A DNA stretch of 5,469 nt from Myxococcales bacterium. Lineage in GTDB: Bacteria; Myxococcota; Polyangia; Fen-1088. The position numbers and the translations under genes were made by a program. The stretch lies in the NCBI GenBank assembly GCA_003153875.1, contig PMBY01000191.1, positions 1 to 5,469 on the forward strand. Direction: 5' to 3'. Under the pieces are notes generated by a model. That model worked only from the letters and a program-made list of their open reading frames with translations, was not told where the DNA came from and ran no database searches. How positions within the stretch are numbered: the stretch's first letter is position 1; every line of letters begins with the position of its first letter. Below, piece by piece: positions 1 through 5,469 of the stretch.

Positions 1-1164
1 GCCGTGTTCGGCGGACAGAACAACCTGCACGAGGCGCTGGAGAATGCCGTTGCACTGTACAAGCCCAAGATGATCGCGGTTTTCACATCGTGCATGCCGG
101 AAATCATCGGCGACGACGTGAGCGCCTTCATCAAGAACGCGCGCCAGAAGGGCTGCGTCCCGCCGGGCTTTCTCGTGCCCCATGCCAATACGCCGTCTTT
201 CACGGGCTCGCACGTACACGGCTACGATTCCATGCTGGTCGCCATCTTGCAGACCCTGACCGAAGGCAAGGCCGTCGAGGGACGCTGCACCGGCAAGCTA
301 AATTTCCTGGCTGGATTCGACGCCAACACCGGCAACTACCGCGAGTACAAGCGTATCTTCACCGAGTTCGGCATTCCCTTTACCTTCCTGGCCGACATTT
401 CCGAAGTATTCGACTCGCCCAATGATGGCACCTACCGCATCTATCCAGGCGGTACGCCCCTGGACGATGCGGCCGATTCCATCAACGGAAAGGCAACCCT
501 CAGCGTGGCGCCCTACGCCACCTCGAAAACGCTGGTGTGGATCAAGGAACAGTACGCCGGCGTGCACGCGAGTATTCCCATGCCCCTTGGCATTGCCAGG
601 ACCGATGCGTTGATGCTGAAGTTGTCGGAGCTGTTTGACAAGCCGGTGCCCGCGTCGCTGAAGGCCGAGCGCGGACGCGCCGTGGATGCCATCACCGACG
701 CGCACCAATACATGCACGGCAAGAGGTTCGCCGTCTTCGGCGACCCGGACAACCTCGGCGGTTTTGTGGCGTTCCTCCTCGAGATGGGCGCACTCCCCGT
801 GCATCTCCTGTGCTCCAAGGGCTCGAAGAAACTCGAACGTGAACTGCAGGCCCTGCTCGACAGTTCGCCCTACGGCAAGGCCGGCAAGATCTACATGAAC
901 CGCGACCTGTGGCACCTGCGCTCGTTGCTGATGACCGATCCGGTGGACGCCATCATCGGCGACACGCACGGCAAGTTCGCCGCGCGCGACGCGAAGATTC
1001 CGCTCTTTCGCTTCGGCTTTCCCATCTTCGACCGGGTCAACCTCCACCGTCGTCCCATCATCGGCTACCAGGGCGTCATCAACATGGTCACCGAGATCTG
1101 CAACAAGTTCACCGACATCAAGGACGAGACTTGTGAGGACCGCTTCTTCGAAATGATGCGCTGA
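1..1164 (+). CDS. nifK: Nitrogenase molybdenum-iron protein beta chain NifK (5' truncated by window edge)
   Basis: This is the beta subunit of dinitrogenase (MoFe protein, alpha2-beta2), a cytoplasmic enzyme that reduces N2 to ammonia; the subunit shares the P-cluster with NifD. The reading frame is open from base 1, and 387 residues to the TGA are visible. The GTG at 4 is internal, because the codons from base 1 already match the conserved AVFGGQ stretch. Cys31 of the fragment (TSCMPEIIGDD, bases 91-93) aligns with A. vinelandii beta-Cys153, a P-cluster ligand. Ser66 (TPSFTGSH) falls exactly 35 residues later, matching beta-Ser188. Other family blocks are GDPDNLGG, RDLWHLRSL and RFGFPIFDR near the C-terminus. 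About 120 residues are missing (Azotobacter numbering), including the other two P-cluster cysteines. The loop before RFGFPIFDR is shorter than in Azotobacter, as in NifK of many anaerobes. The gene is followed after 13 nt by nifX. Confidence 0.97.
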   Translation, partial: AVFGGQNNLHEALENAVALYKPKMIAVFTSCMPEIIGDDVSAFIKNARQKGCVPPGFLVPHANTPSFTGSHVHGYDSMLVAILQTLTEGKAVEGRCTGKLNFLAGFDANTGNYREYKRIFTEFGIPFTFLADISEVFDSPNDGTYRIYPGGTPLDDAADSINGKATLSVAPYATSKTLVWIKEQYAGVHASIPMPLGIARTDALMLKLSELFDKPVPASLKAERGRAVDAITDAHQYMHGKRFAVFGDPDNLGGFVAFLLEMGALPVHLLCSKGSKKLERELQALLDSSPYGKAGKIYMNRDLWHLRSLLMTDPVDAIIGDTHGKFAARDAKIPLFRFGFPIFDRVNLHRRPIIGYQGVINMVTEICNKFTDIKDETCEDRFFEMMR

Positions 1165-1171
1165 AAGGGAG
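1165..1171 (+). promoter_or_regulatory. Shine-Dalgarno site of nifX
   Basis: AAGGGAG lies directly after the nifK stop codon and 6 nt before the ATG at 1178. It supports that ATG as the nifX start and implies reinitiation after nifK. Confidence 0.7.
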
Positions 1172-1177
1172 TTCGCC

Positions 1178-1573
1178 ATGAAAATAGCCTTCACCAGCAG
1201 CAACGGAATCTGCGTCGATTGTCACTTCGGCAGCAGCGAGGCGTTCTTTGTCTGGGAAGTGGGTCTGGACAAAGCGCGCTGCCTGGGCCACCGCTGCATA
1301 CCCGACGGCGATGGGCAGGAGGACCGAATCACAACGCGGGCCAATCTGCTCTTGGATTGCGCCATCCTGTGCACCGCACAGATTGGCGGACCCGCCGCCG
1401 CCAAGCTGGTCGCCCGGCACATTCATCCAGTCAAGACCGCTGCCGCCACGCCCGTGGCCGAATTCGTGCAACGCCTGCAGGGCGTTCTGCGCGGGCATCC
1501 CGCACCCTGGCTGCGCAAGGCCATGGGCCTGGCGTCCCCTGAACCCGATCCCTCGCTCGACCAACCCGCATGA
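1178..1573 (+). CDS. nifX: NifX-family FeMo-cofactor carrier/biosynthesis protein
   Basis: This 131-residue protein is a single-domain member of the NifX/NifY/NafY family. These cytoplasmic proteins bind NifB-co, the VK-cluster or FeMo-co during transfer between NifB, NifEN and apo-dinitrogenase. It starts MKIAF, carries HFG at residues 16-18 (the cofactor-binding loop of the family), QIGGPAAAKLVA around 68-79, HPVK at 83-86, and the conserved tail PAPWLRKAMG. It has no NafY-type N-terminal extension, which favours NifX over NafY. Unusually for the family it has six cysteines (12, 15, 35, 40, 61, 65). Cys12 and Cys15 form a CxxC immediately before the HFG histidine, where many relatives have an acidic residue. 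It sits between nifK and fdxB rather than after nifN, so a NifY-like role in delivering cofactor to the MoFe protein is also possible. Family assignment is firm; the choice of NifX over NifY is less certain. Confidence 0.85.
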   Translation: MKIAFTSSNGICVDCHFGSSEAFFVWEVGLDKARCLGHRCIPDGDGQEDRITTRANLLLDCAILCTAQIGGPAAAKLVARHIHPVKTAAATPVAEFVQRLQGVLRGHPAPWLRKAMGLASPEPDPSLDQPA

Positions 1574-1585
1574 AGGAAAGGAGAG
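1573..1585 (+). promoter_or_regulatory. Strong purine-rich ribosome binding site of fdxB
   Basis: AAGGAAAGGAGAG starts within the nifX stop codon and ends 4 nt before the ATG at 1590. It contains two Shine-Dalgarno-like cores (AAGGA and AGGAG) and is the longest purine-rich site in the window. It sets the fdxB start and suggests that this small ferredoxin is translated more strongly than its neighbours (inference). Confidence 0.7.
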
Positions 1586-1589
1586 TTTT

Positions 1590-1853
1590 ATGGCCTACCT
1601 GACTGGAATCACTCGTGGAAAGCAGGAATGGACGCCCAGGTTCGTCAAATCCGTTGACGACAACAAGTGCATCGGCTGCGGCCGCTGCATGAAGATATGC
1701 GCCCACGAGGTGCTGGCGCCGAAAGAGGTGGACGAAGAGGAATCCGCCAAGATGTTCGCCAGCGTGAAGAACCCCGACAACTGCATCGGCTGCGAAGCCT
1801 GCGGCCGCACCTGTTCAAAGAAGGCCTTCAGCTTTGAACCACTGCTGATGTGA
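1590..1853 (+). CDS. fdxB: Nif-specific ferredoxin III (FdxB-type 2[4Fe-4S] ferredoxin)
   Basis: This 87-residue cytoplasmic ferredoxin probably carries electrons to nitrogenase or to cofactor-assembly steps. The N-terminus (MAYLTGITRG, then EWTPRFV) is the signature of the nif-associated ferredoxin III family, which separates it from ordinary clostridial ferredoxins. Two CxxCxxCxxxC cluster motifs are present: Cys27, 30, 33 and 37 (CIGCGRCMKIC), and Cys65, 68, 71 and 75 (CIGCEACGRTC). An acidic linker (VDEEES) lies between them. The residue after the last cysteine of the second motif is Ser76 rather than the usual Pro, and the KKC found shortly after it in many relatives is KKA here. The ATG is supported by a strong ribosome binding site. 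The stop codon overlaps a possible GTG start of nifW (GTGA), which suggests translational coupling. Confidence 0.93.
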   Translation: MAYLTGITRGKQEWTPRFVKSVDDNKCIGCGRCMKICAHEVLAPKEVDEEESAKMFASVKNPDNCIGCEACGRTCSKKAFSFEPLLM

Positions 1854-1858
1854 CGGTC

Positions 1859-2167
1859 ATGCGCTTGGCGGATGAACTGGCCCAGGTCGAGTGCGCGGAG
1901 GACCTTTTCGCACGCCTTGGGGTGGACTTCGACCCACGGGTGATGGCTGTGCACCGTTTGCACGTGCTTCGGCGCTTCGGCATCGAGGTGCAACGCATGG
2001 AAACGCAGGGCACGTCGATGAGCGGGGCCGAGCGTGAACGCCGGTACCAACGAGCCCTGGCCGACGCACACGCGCATTTCGCCAATCCGACTGGTTCGAC
2101 CGAGCCGCGGTTGCCAGATTTCGGTCCAAGCCTGGTGCAGATTCGCCGTCACCATTCCGGAGCATGA
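1859..2167 (+). CDS. nifW: Nitrogenase stabilizing/protective protein NifW
   Basis: This small protein (102 residues from ATG 1859) resembles NifW, which associates with the MoFe protein and is linked to its maturation and protection from oxygen. The recognisable core is near the N-terminus: AEDLFARLGVDFDP followed by VHRLHVLRRFG, matching the family pattern AEDF...YDP...V.RLHIL.RF. The rest is weakly conserved, with a charged stretch (GAERERRYQRALADAH) that fits the helical second half of the family. Length is close to the usual 100-115 residues. The start is ambiguous: a GTG at 1850 overlaps the fdxB stop as GTGA and would add three residues, while ATG 1859 puts the AED motif at the family's usual distance from the start. 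Neither has a clear Shine-Dalgarno sequence, so coupling to fdxB translation is likely. The gene ends 4 nt before nifE. The assignment rests mainly on the N-terminal motif. Confidence 0.82.
   Translation: MRLADELAQVECAEDLFARLGVDFDPRVMAVHRLHVLRRFGIEVQRMETQGTSMSGAERERRYQRALADAHAHFANPTGSTEPRLPDFGPSLVQIRRHHSGA
2159..2162 (+). promoter_or_regulatory. Shine-Dalgarno core of nifE
   Basis: GGAG lies inside the end of nifW, 9 nt upstream of the ATG at 2172. It supports that ATG over in-frame upstream codons that would read back into nifW; recognisable NifE similarity begins close to this start. Confidence 0.55.
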
Positions 2168-2171
2168 AGCC

Positions 2172-3548
2172 ATGAGCTTCGATCTACTGAAGGAACGCCG
2201 CGCTCAGGTGGTGCGGAACAATCGCGACCGAGCGGTGGCTCTCGACTGCAACAAGGCGAGCGCGGCCGGCTCGGTCAGTCAGCGGGCCTGCACCTTTTGC
2301 GGATCGCGGGTCGTGCTCTATCCCATCGCGGACGCGCTTCATCTGGTGCACGGTCCGGTGGGCTGCGCGGCCTACACCTGGGACATTCGTGGCGCTCTGT
2401 CCTCGGGGCCAGAGCTTCATCGCATCAGCTGCTCGACTGACATGCGCGAGCGCGAGGTGGTCTTCGGCGGCGAGCAACGCCTGGAAGCGTCCCTGCGTCG
2501 GCTCATCGCCCAGCACGCGCCCCGTGCCGCTTTCGTCTACGGAACCTGCATCGTGGGCGTGATCGGCGACGACGTGCCAGCAGTGTGCAAGCGGGTGGAG
2601 GCCGACCTTGGAATTCCGGTGATTCCCGTGCTGGCCGAAGGCTTCCGTGGCACCAAGCGCGACGGCTACAACGCCGCCTGCGGCGCCCTGCTGACACTGA
2701 TAGGCACGGGTGATACCTCCGCGGTCAGGCCGCAGTCCATCAATCTGCTCGGCGATTTCAACGTGGCCGGCGAAAGCTGGATCATTCGCAAATACTTCGA
2801 AGAAATGGGCGTCGAGGTGGTTTCCGTGCTGACCGGCGACGGCCGGGTCGACGAGATCCGCCGCGCCCACGGCGCACGCCTGAACGTCGTGCAATGTGCG
2901 GGCTCCATGACCCCGCTGGCGAAGGCCATGCAGGAACGCTACAACATCCCTTTCATTCGTGTGTCCTTCTTCGGCATCGAGGACACGGCCGATGCGCTCT
3001 ATCGCACGGCCGAGCGCATGGATAGCCCGGAAATCATGGGGCTGGCTCGCGCCCTGGTCAGCCGCGAGATTTCTCGCGTGTTGCCCGAGCTGCGCGCCTG
3101 CAAACAGGATCTGGCCGGCAAACGCGCGGGGCTGTACGTGGGCGGAGCCTTCAAGGCATTTTCGCTGGTGCGGGCGCTTCGCCAACTGGGCGTGTCCGTG
3201 GTGCTGGCCGGAACCCAGACCGGCAGCAAGGAAGAGTACGAAAAACTGCAGGCTGTGTGCGACGAACACACGGTCATCGTGGACGACACCAATCCGCTCG
3301 AGTTGGCGTCGTTTCTCGTCGAGCAGGACGTCGACGTCTTCATCGGCGGCGTGAAGGAGCGCCCCATCGCCTACAAACTGGGCATTGGCTTTTGCGACCA
3401 CAACCACGAGCGCAAGATCGCGCTGGCGGGATTCGACGGTGCACTGGCCTTTGCTCGCGAGGTGCGTGCCACGGCCACCAGCCCAATCTGGAACCTTATG
3501 CCGCGCCGGATGCGAACCGCCGCAGCAGCGAAGGGAGACAAGCGATGA
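2172..3548 (+). CDS. nifE: Nitrogenase FeMo-cofactor scaffold protein NifE
   Basis: NifE (458 residues) pairs with NifN as the NifEN scaffold, where the NifB-derived precursor matures to FeMo-co by insertion of Mo and homocitrate. Cysteines expected to hold the permanent [4Fe-4S] cluster are Cys40 (CTFC), Cys65 (HGPVGC) and Cys126 (YGTC); their spacing closely follows A. vinelandii NifE Cys37, 62 and 124. Cys242 (NVVQC) corresponds to the NifD FeMo-co ligand Cys275. The NifD ligand His442 is replaced by Ala419 in the AGFDG motif, which marks this as NifE rather than NifD. Other typical blocks are DIRGALSSGPEL, STDM, FGGEQRL and IGDDVPAVC. The EGFRGTKRDGYNAAC segment and the extra Cys43 resemble NifE of anaerobes more than of Azotobacter. 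The start at ATG 2172 gives MSFDLLKERR and a normal length. The stop codon overlaps the nifN start (ATGA), indicating coupled synthesis of the two partners. Confidence 0.95.
   Translation: MSFDLLKERRAQVVRNNRDRAVALDCNKASAAGSVSQRACTFCGSRVVLYPIADALHLVHGPVGCAAYTWDIRGALSSGPELHRISCSTDMREREVVFGGEQRLEASLRRLIAQHAPRAAFVYGTCIVGVIGDDVPAVCKRVEADLGIPVIPVLAEGFRGTKRDGYNAACGALLTLIGTGDTSAVRPQSINLLGDFNVAGESWIIRKYFEEMGVEVVSVLTGDGRVDEIRRAHGARLNVVQCAGSMTPLAKAMQERYNIPFIRVSFFGIEDTADALYRTAERMDSPEIMGLARALVSREISRVLPELRACKQDLAGKRAGLYVGGAFKAFSLVRALRQLGVSVVLAGTQTGSKEEYEKLQAVCDEHTVIVDDTNPLELASFLVEQDVDVFIGGVKERPIAYKLGIGFCDHNHERKIALAGFDGALAFAREVRATATSPIWNLMPRRMRTAAAAKGDKR
3531..3537 (+). promoter_or_regulatory. Shine-Dalgarno site of nifN
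   Basis: AAGGGAG lies in the last codons of nifE, 7 nt before the ATG at 3545. It fixes the nifN start inside the ATGA overlap and excludes the longer in-frame opening upstream. Confidence 0.7.
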
Positions 3549-4918
3549 GCTGCGCCGCCGTCAAGACGACTGCACCGAACGTGCACAGCTCTGCCAAGCC
3601 CGATGCCGCTGTCAACCCTTGCACCCTGTGCGCGCCACTGGGCGCGGCCCTGGCCACGGCTGGCGTGCGCGGCGCGATTCCCCTGCTGCACGGGGCGCAG
3701 GGCTGCGCGACCTACATTCGTCGCTATCTCATCAGCCACTTTCGCGAGCCCATGGACGTGGCCTCCAGCAGCTTTGGCGAGGCGCAGACGGTCTTTGGTG
3801 GCGAGGACAACCTGGGGCGGGCTCTCGACAACGTGCTCCAACAATACCGCCCGGAATTGGTGACCGTGGCCACCACTTGTTTGGCCGAGACCATCGGCGA
3901 CGATGTGCCGCTTCTGTTGACCAGCTATCGCACCCGCACCGGCAGCGCCTTGCCCCTGGTTCACGCCGCCACGCCCAGCTACAAGGACGGCCACGTCGAG
4001 GGGTTCCATTCCATGGTGTACGCGCTGGTCAAGGCGCTGGCTTGCGACCAGGGCACACCTCTGCGCGCGGTGAACTTGCTGCCGCCCCTGGTGTCGCCAG
4101 CGGATCTGCGCCACCTGCGTGAGATCGTCGCGGGATTCGACGTCGCCGCCACCGTGCTGCCCGACTACGCGGATCGTCTGGACGGGGTGATCCTGGATCA
4201 ATATCGCTCACTGCCTGATGGCGGAACCCGCGTGGTCGACATCGCGTCCATGCCTCGCGCACTCGCCAGCATCGATCTGACACTCACCGGCCGCGCCCCG
4301 CGCGCCAGCAAGCTGCTGGCGGATCGCGGCGCGCCTGCTCGCGTTCTGGGCTTGCCCATCGGGGTCCGCGCCACCGACGTCATGATCGAATCCCTGGCCG
4401 ACGTGACTGGCGCCGGCCGGCCGGCGTGGCTGCTAGGCGAACGCGGTCGGCTGCTCGACGCCTATGCCGATGGACACAAGTACGTCTTCGGCGCGCGCGC
4501 GGGCCTCTATGGTGATCCCGAACTGGTGGCCGCCCTGGCGGGGTTCCTGCTGGAAATCGGCGCCCGCCCCGTGTTCTGCGCAACCGGAGCGCGCAACCGT
4601 GCCCTGCCGGAAGCCCTGGCTGCCCTGCCCGCCGGCTCGGTGGACGAGGTTCTCGACGACACCGACTTCGAATCGATCGGAGCCGCTTGCGAACGCCACA
4701 AGCCGGATCTGCTCATGGGCAGCAGCAAGGGCTACCGGCTCGCGCACGCGTTCGGTATTCCCTTGCTGCGCATCGGATTTCCCATCCACGATCGCCTGGG
4801 CGCAGGCCGCCTCCTGCACGTCGGCTACCGGGGCACCACGCGGCTTTTCGATGAACTGGTGAACGCGCTTCTGCAACGCCAGCAGGATGCCTCGCCGGTG
4901 GGCTTCTCCTATCTGTGA
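3545..4918 (+). CDS. nifN: Nitrogenase FeMo-cofactor scaffold protein NifN
   Basis: NifN (457 residues) is the beta-like partner of NifE in the scaffold that matures FeMo-co. It is paralogous to NifK in this window and shares blocks such as FGG(E/Q)DN-like, IGDDV, TPS, ERGR and RIGFPIHDR. It is assigned as NifN from its pairing with nifE, the NPCTLCAPLG N-terminus and the SPVGFSYL C-terminus. Cys29, Cys54 (HGAQGC) and Cys112 (TTCLAETIGDD) have spacings of 25 and 58, identical to A. vinelandii NifK Cys70, 95 and 153. The best-known NifN, from Azotobacter, keeps only the middle one (Cys44). Ser145 in TPSY parallels NifK Ser188. There is no C-terminal NifB or NifX fusion. The first residues (about 1-22) are low in conservation. 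The start is set by AAGGGAG and the 4-nt overlap with nifE. Confidence 0.93.
   Translation: MSCAAVKTTAPNVHSSAKPDAAVNPCTLCAPLGAALATAGVRGAIPLLHGAQGCATYIRRYLISHFREPMDVASSSFGEAQTVFGGEDNLGRALDNVLQQYRPELVTVATTCLAETIGDDVPLLLTSYRTRTGSALPLVHAATPSYKDGHVEGFHSMVYALVKALACDQGTPLRAVNLLPPLVSPADLRHLREIVAGFDVAATVLPDYADRLDGVILDQYRSLPDGGTRVVDIASMPRALASIDLTLTGRAPRASKLLADRGAPARVLGLPIGVRATDVMIESLADVTGAGRPAWLLGERGRLLDAYADGHKYVFGARAGLYGDPELVAALAGFLLEIGARPVFCATGARNRALPEALAALPAGSVDEVLDDTDFESIGAACERHKPDLLMGSSKGYRLAHAFGIPLLRIGFPIHDRLGAGRLLHVGYRGTTRLFDELVNALLQRQQDASPVGFSYL
4411..4426 (+). repeat. 16-bp perfect palindrome inside nifN
   Basis: CGCCGGCCGGCCGGCG equals its own reverse complement. It lies within coding sequence for the GAGRPAW region of NifN. 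In such GC-rich DNA it is most likely a by-product of codon choice, but it could form a short hairpin or cruciform. No function is assigned. Confidence 0.5.
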
Positions 4919-4920
4919 GG
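4917..4920 (+). promoter_or_regulatory. Shine-Dalgarno core deciding the draG start
   Basis: GAGG overlaps the nifN stop codon and is 7 nt upstream of GTG 4928. It is the only ribosome-binding-like sequence near the beginning of the draG frame and supports the GTG start. An 8-bp palindrome, GGCGCGCC (4919-4926), occupies the rest of the gap. Confidence 0.5.
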
Positions 4921-4927
4921 CGCGCCG

Positions 4928-5469
4928 GTGCTGTCCACCGGAGCATCCACTTCCCCCGCCGCTCTGGCTGACGTCCGGGGGCGCGCCTACGCAACTCTGC
5001 TTGGCTCAGCGCTGGGCGATGCACTCGGCGCCACCGTCGAGTTCTGCACGCAATCCGAAATCCGCGCGCAGTACGGAGTGCTTCGCAAGATCGTGGGTGG
5101 CGGCTGGCTCAAGCTGAAACCAGGCGAGGTCACCGACGACACGCAGATGTCCCTGTGTGTGGCCCGTTCCTTGGCGGCCGTCGGCTGGTCGCCAGCCGAC
5201 ATCGCAGAACGCTTTGCAACTTGGTTCAAGAGTTGGCCGGTCGACGTGGGCAACACCTGCCGTCGCGGCATCGCCCGCTACATCAACCACGGAACCCTGA
5301 CCGGTCCCTTCAATGAAGGCGATGCCGGTAACGGCGCAGCCATGCGCGTGGCGCCGGTGGCACTGGCCACCCTGGCCGACAGCCGACTGCTCGAACACTG
5401 GGCGGTGGAGCAGGGCCACATCACGCACAATCATCCTCTGTCTGACGCCGCCTGCGTGCTCGTCGGCCG
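4928..5469 (+). CDS. draG: Dinitrogenase reductase-activating glycohydrolase DraG (3' truncated by window edge)
   Basis: DraG removes ADP-ribose from the target arginine of NifH, reactivating the Fe protein after DraT has switched it off in response to ammonium or energy limitation. It is a cytoplasmic, Mn-dependent member of the ADP-ribosylglycohydrolase family. About 180 of roughly 290-300 residues are visible. Motifs in order (numbered from GTG) are GDALGATVEF with Glu38, GGGWLKLKPG, TDDTQMSL at 69-76, PVDVGNTCRRG with Asp106 and Asn109, EGDAGNGAAMR with Glu130, and ITHNHPLSDAA with His167. These match R. rubrum DraG Glu28, Thr59-Asp61, Asp97, Asn100, Glu121 and His158. The C-terminal metal ligands lie beyond the window. 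GTG 4928 is the first possible start after the nifN stop, which is in the same frame, and is preceded by GAGG. It is placed 9 nt after nifN and so is probably co-transcribed with the nif genes. No draT is visible. Confidence 0.92.
   Translation, partial: MLSTGASTSPAALADVRGRAYATLLGSALGDALGATVEFCTQSEIRAQYGVLRKIVGGGWLKLKPGEVTDDTQMSLCVARSLAAVGWSPADIAERFATWFKSWPVDVGNTCRRGIARYINHGTLTGPFNEGDAGNGAAMRVAPVALATLADSRLLEHWAVEQGHITHNHPLSDAACVLVG

Noticed and set aside
911..930. TGGCAC element in nifK as a sigma-54 (-24/-12) promoter
   Set aside because: No TTGC-like element occurs at the required spacing, and the site is inside coding sequence. Other TGGCAC occurrences seen by eye also lack the partner element.
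1165..1177. Intergenic promoter or terminator between nifK and nifX, or in any later gap
   Set aside because: All gaps are 16 nt or less and are filled by ribosome binding sites; no hairpin followed by a T-run is present.
298..1203. 301-codon open frame on the minus strand opposite nifK
   Set aside because: Its length follows from high GC at third codon positions; the protein has no recognisable motif, and the plus strand is unmistakable NifK.
1211..1225. CxxCH in NifX read as a c-type heme attachment site
   Set aside because: The protein has no signal peptide and belongs to a cytoplasmic cofactor-carrier family; the histidine is the conserved HFG residue. Kept only as a possible metal or cofactor ligand.
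2034..2171. In-frame upstream extension of nifE from an ATG at 2034
   Set aside because: It overlaps nifW and encodes 46 residues with no NifE similarity; ATG 2172 gives a normal-length protein.
2184..3407. 407-codon open frame on the minus strand opposite nifE
   Set aside because: Shadow of nifE: His-, Ala- and Gln-rich low-complexity translation with no recognisable domain.
3257..3544. In-frame upstream extension of nifN from an ATG at 3257
   Set aside because: It would overlap nifE by almost 300 nt and gives an arginine/histidine-rich stretch with no NifN similarity; ATG 3545 has a good ribosome binding site and the ATGA overlap.
3371..4201. 276-codon minus-strand frame spanning the nifE-nifN junction
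   Set aside because: Composition is typical of an antisense shadow and it crosses two well-supported genes.

Overview
The window is a compact, entirely plus-strand segment of a nitrogen-fixation (nif) operon. It reads: 3' part of nifK (molybdenum-iron protein beta subunit), a nifX-family gene, a nif-specific 2[4Fe-4S] ferredoxin (fdxB), nifW, nifE, nifN, and the 5' part of draG (dinitrogenase reductase-activating glycohydrolase). Both window edges cut genes: nifK lacks its N-terminal quarter, and draG runs off the end without a stop.

The DNA is GC-rich with mostly G or C at third codon positions, so long shadow ORFs appear on both strands. The combination of FdxB, NifW and DraG points to a diazotrophic bacterium, most likely a proteobacterium. 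However, NifK, NifE and NifN have features more typical of nitrogenases from anaerobes (Clostridium, delta-proteobacterial and related lineages) than of Azotobacter or Klebsiella: a short NifK C-terminal loop, CxxC motifs at the NifE and NifN N-termini, and a NifN with all three NifK-type cluster cysteines. I cannot name the genus.

The layout is very tight. The nifK-nifX gap is 13 nt and the nifX-fdxB gap is 16 nt. fdxB and nifW overlap by 4 nt or are separated by 5 nt, depending on the nifW start. The nifW-nifE gap is 4 nt, nifE and nifN overlap by 4 nt (ATGA), and the nifN-draG gap is 9 nt. No intergenic stretch could hold a promoter or terminator, so these genes are probably one transcript started upstream of the window (inference).

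Together the genes link catalysis, cofactor assembly and control. NifK is half of the catalytic component. NifE and NifN form the scaffold on which NifB-co matures to FeMo-co. NifX binds cofactor intermediates in transit, FdxB supplies low-potential electrons, and NifW is associated with nitrogenase stability and maturation. DraG removes ADP-ribose from NifH to reactivate it.

I see no mobile element, RNA gene, CRISPR array or clearly unknown gene. The most interesting points are the gene order (nifX, fdxB and nifW between nifK and nifE, and draG directly after nifN), the NifK-like cysteine set in NifN, and a cysteine-rich NifX carrying a CxxC motif next to its conserved HFG.
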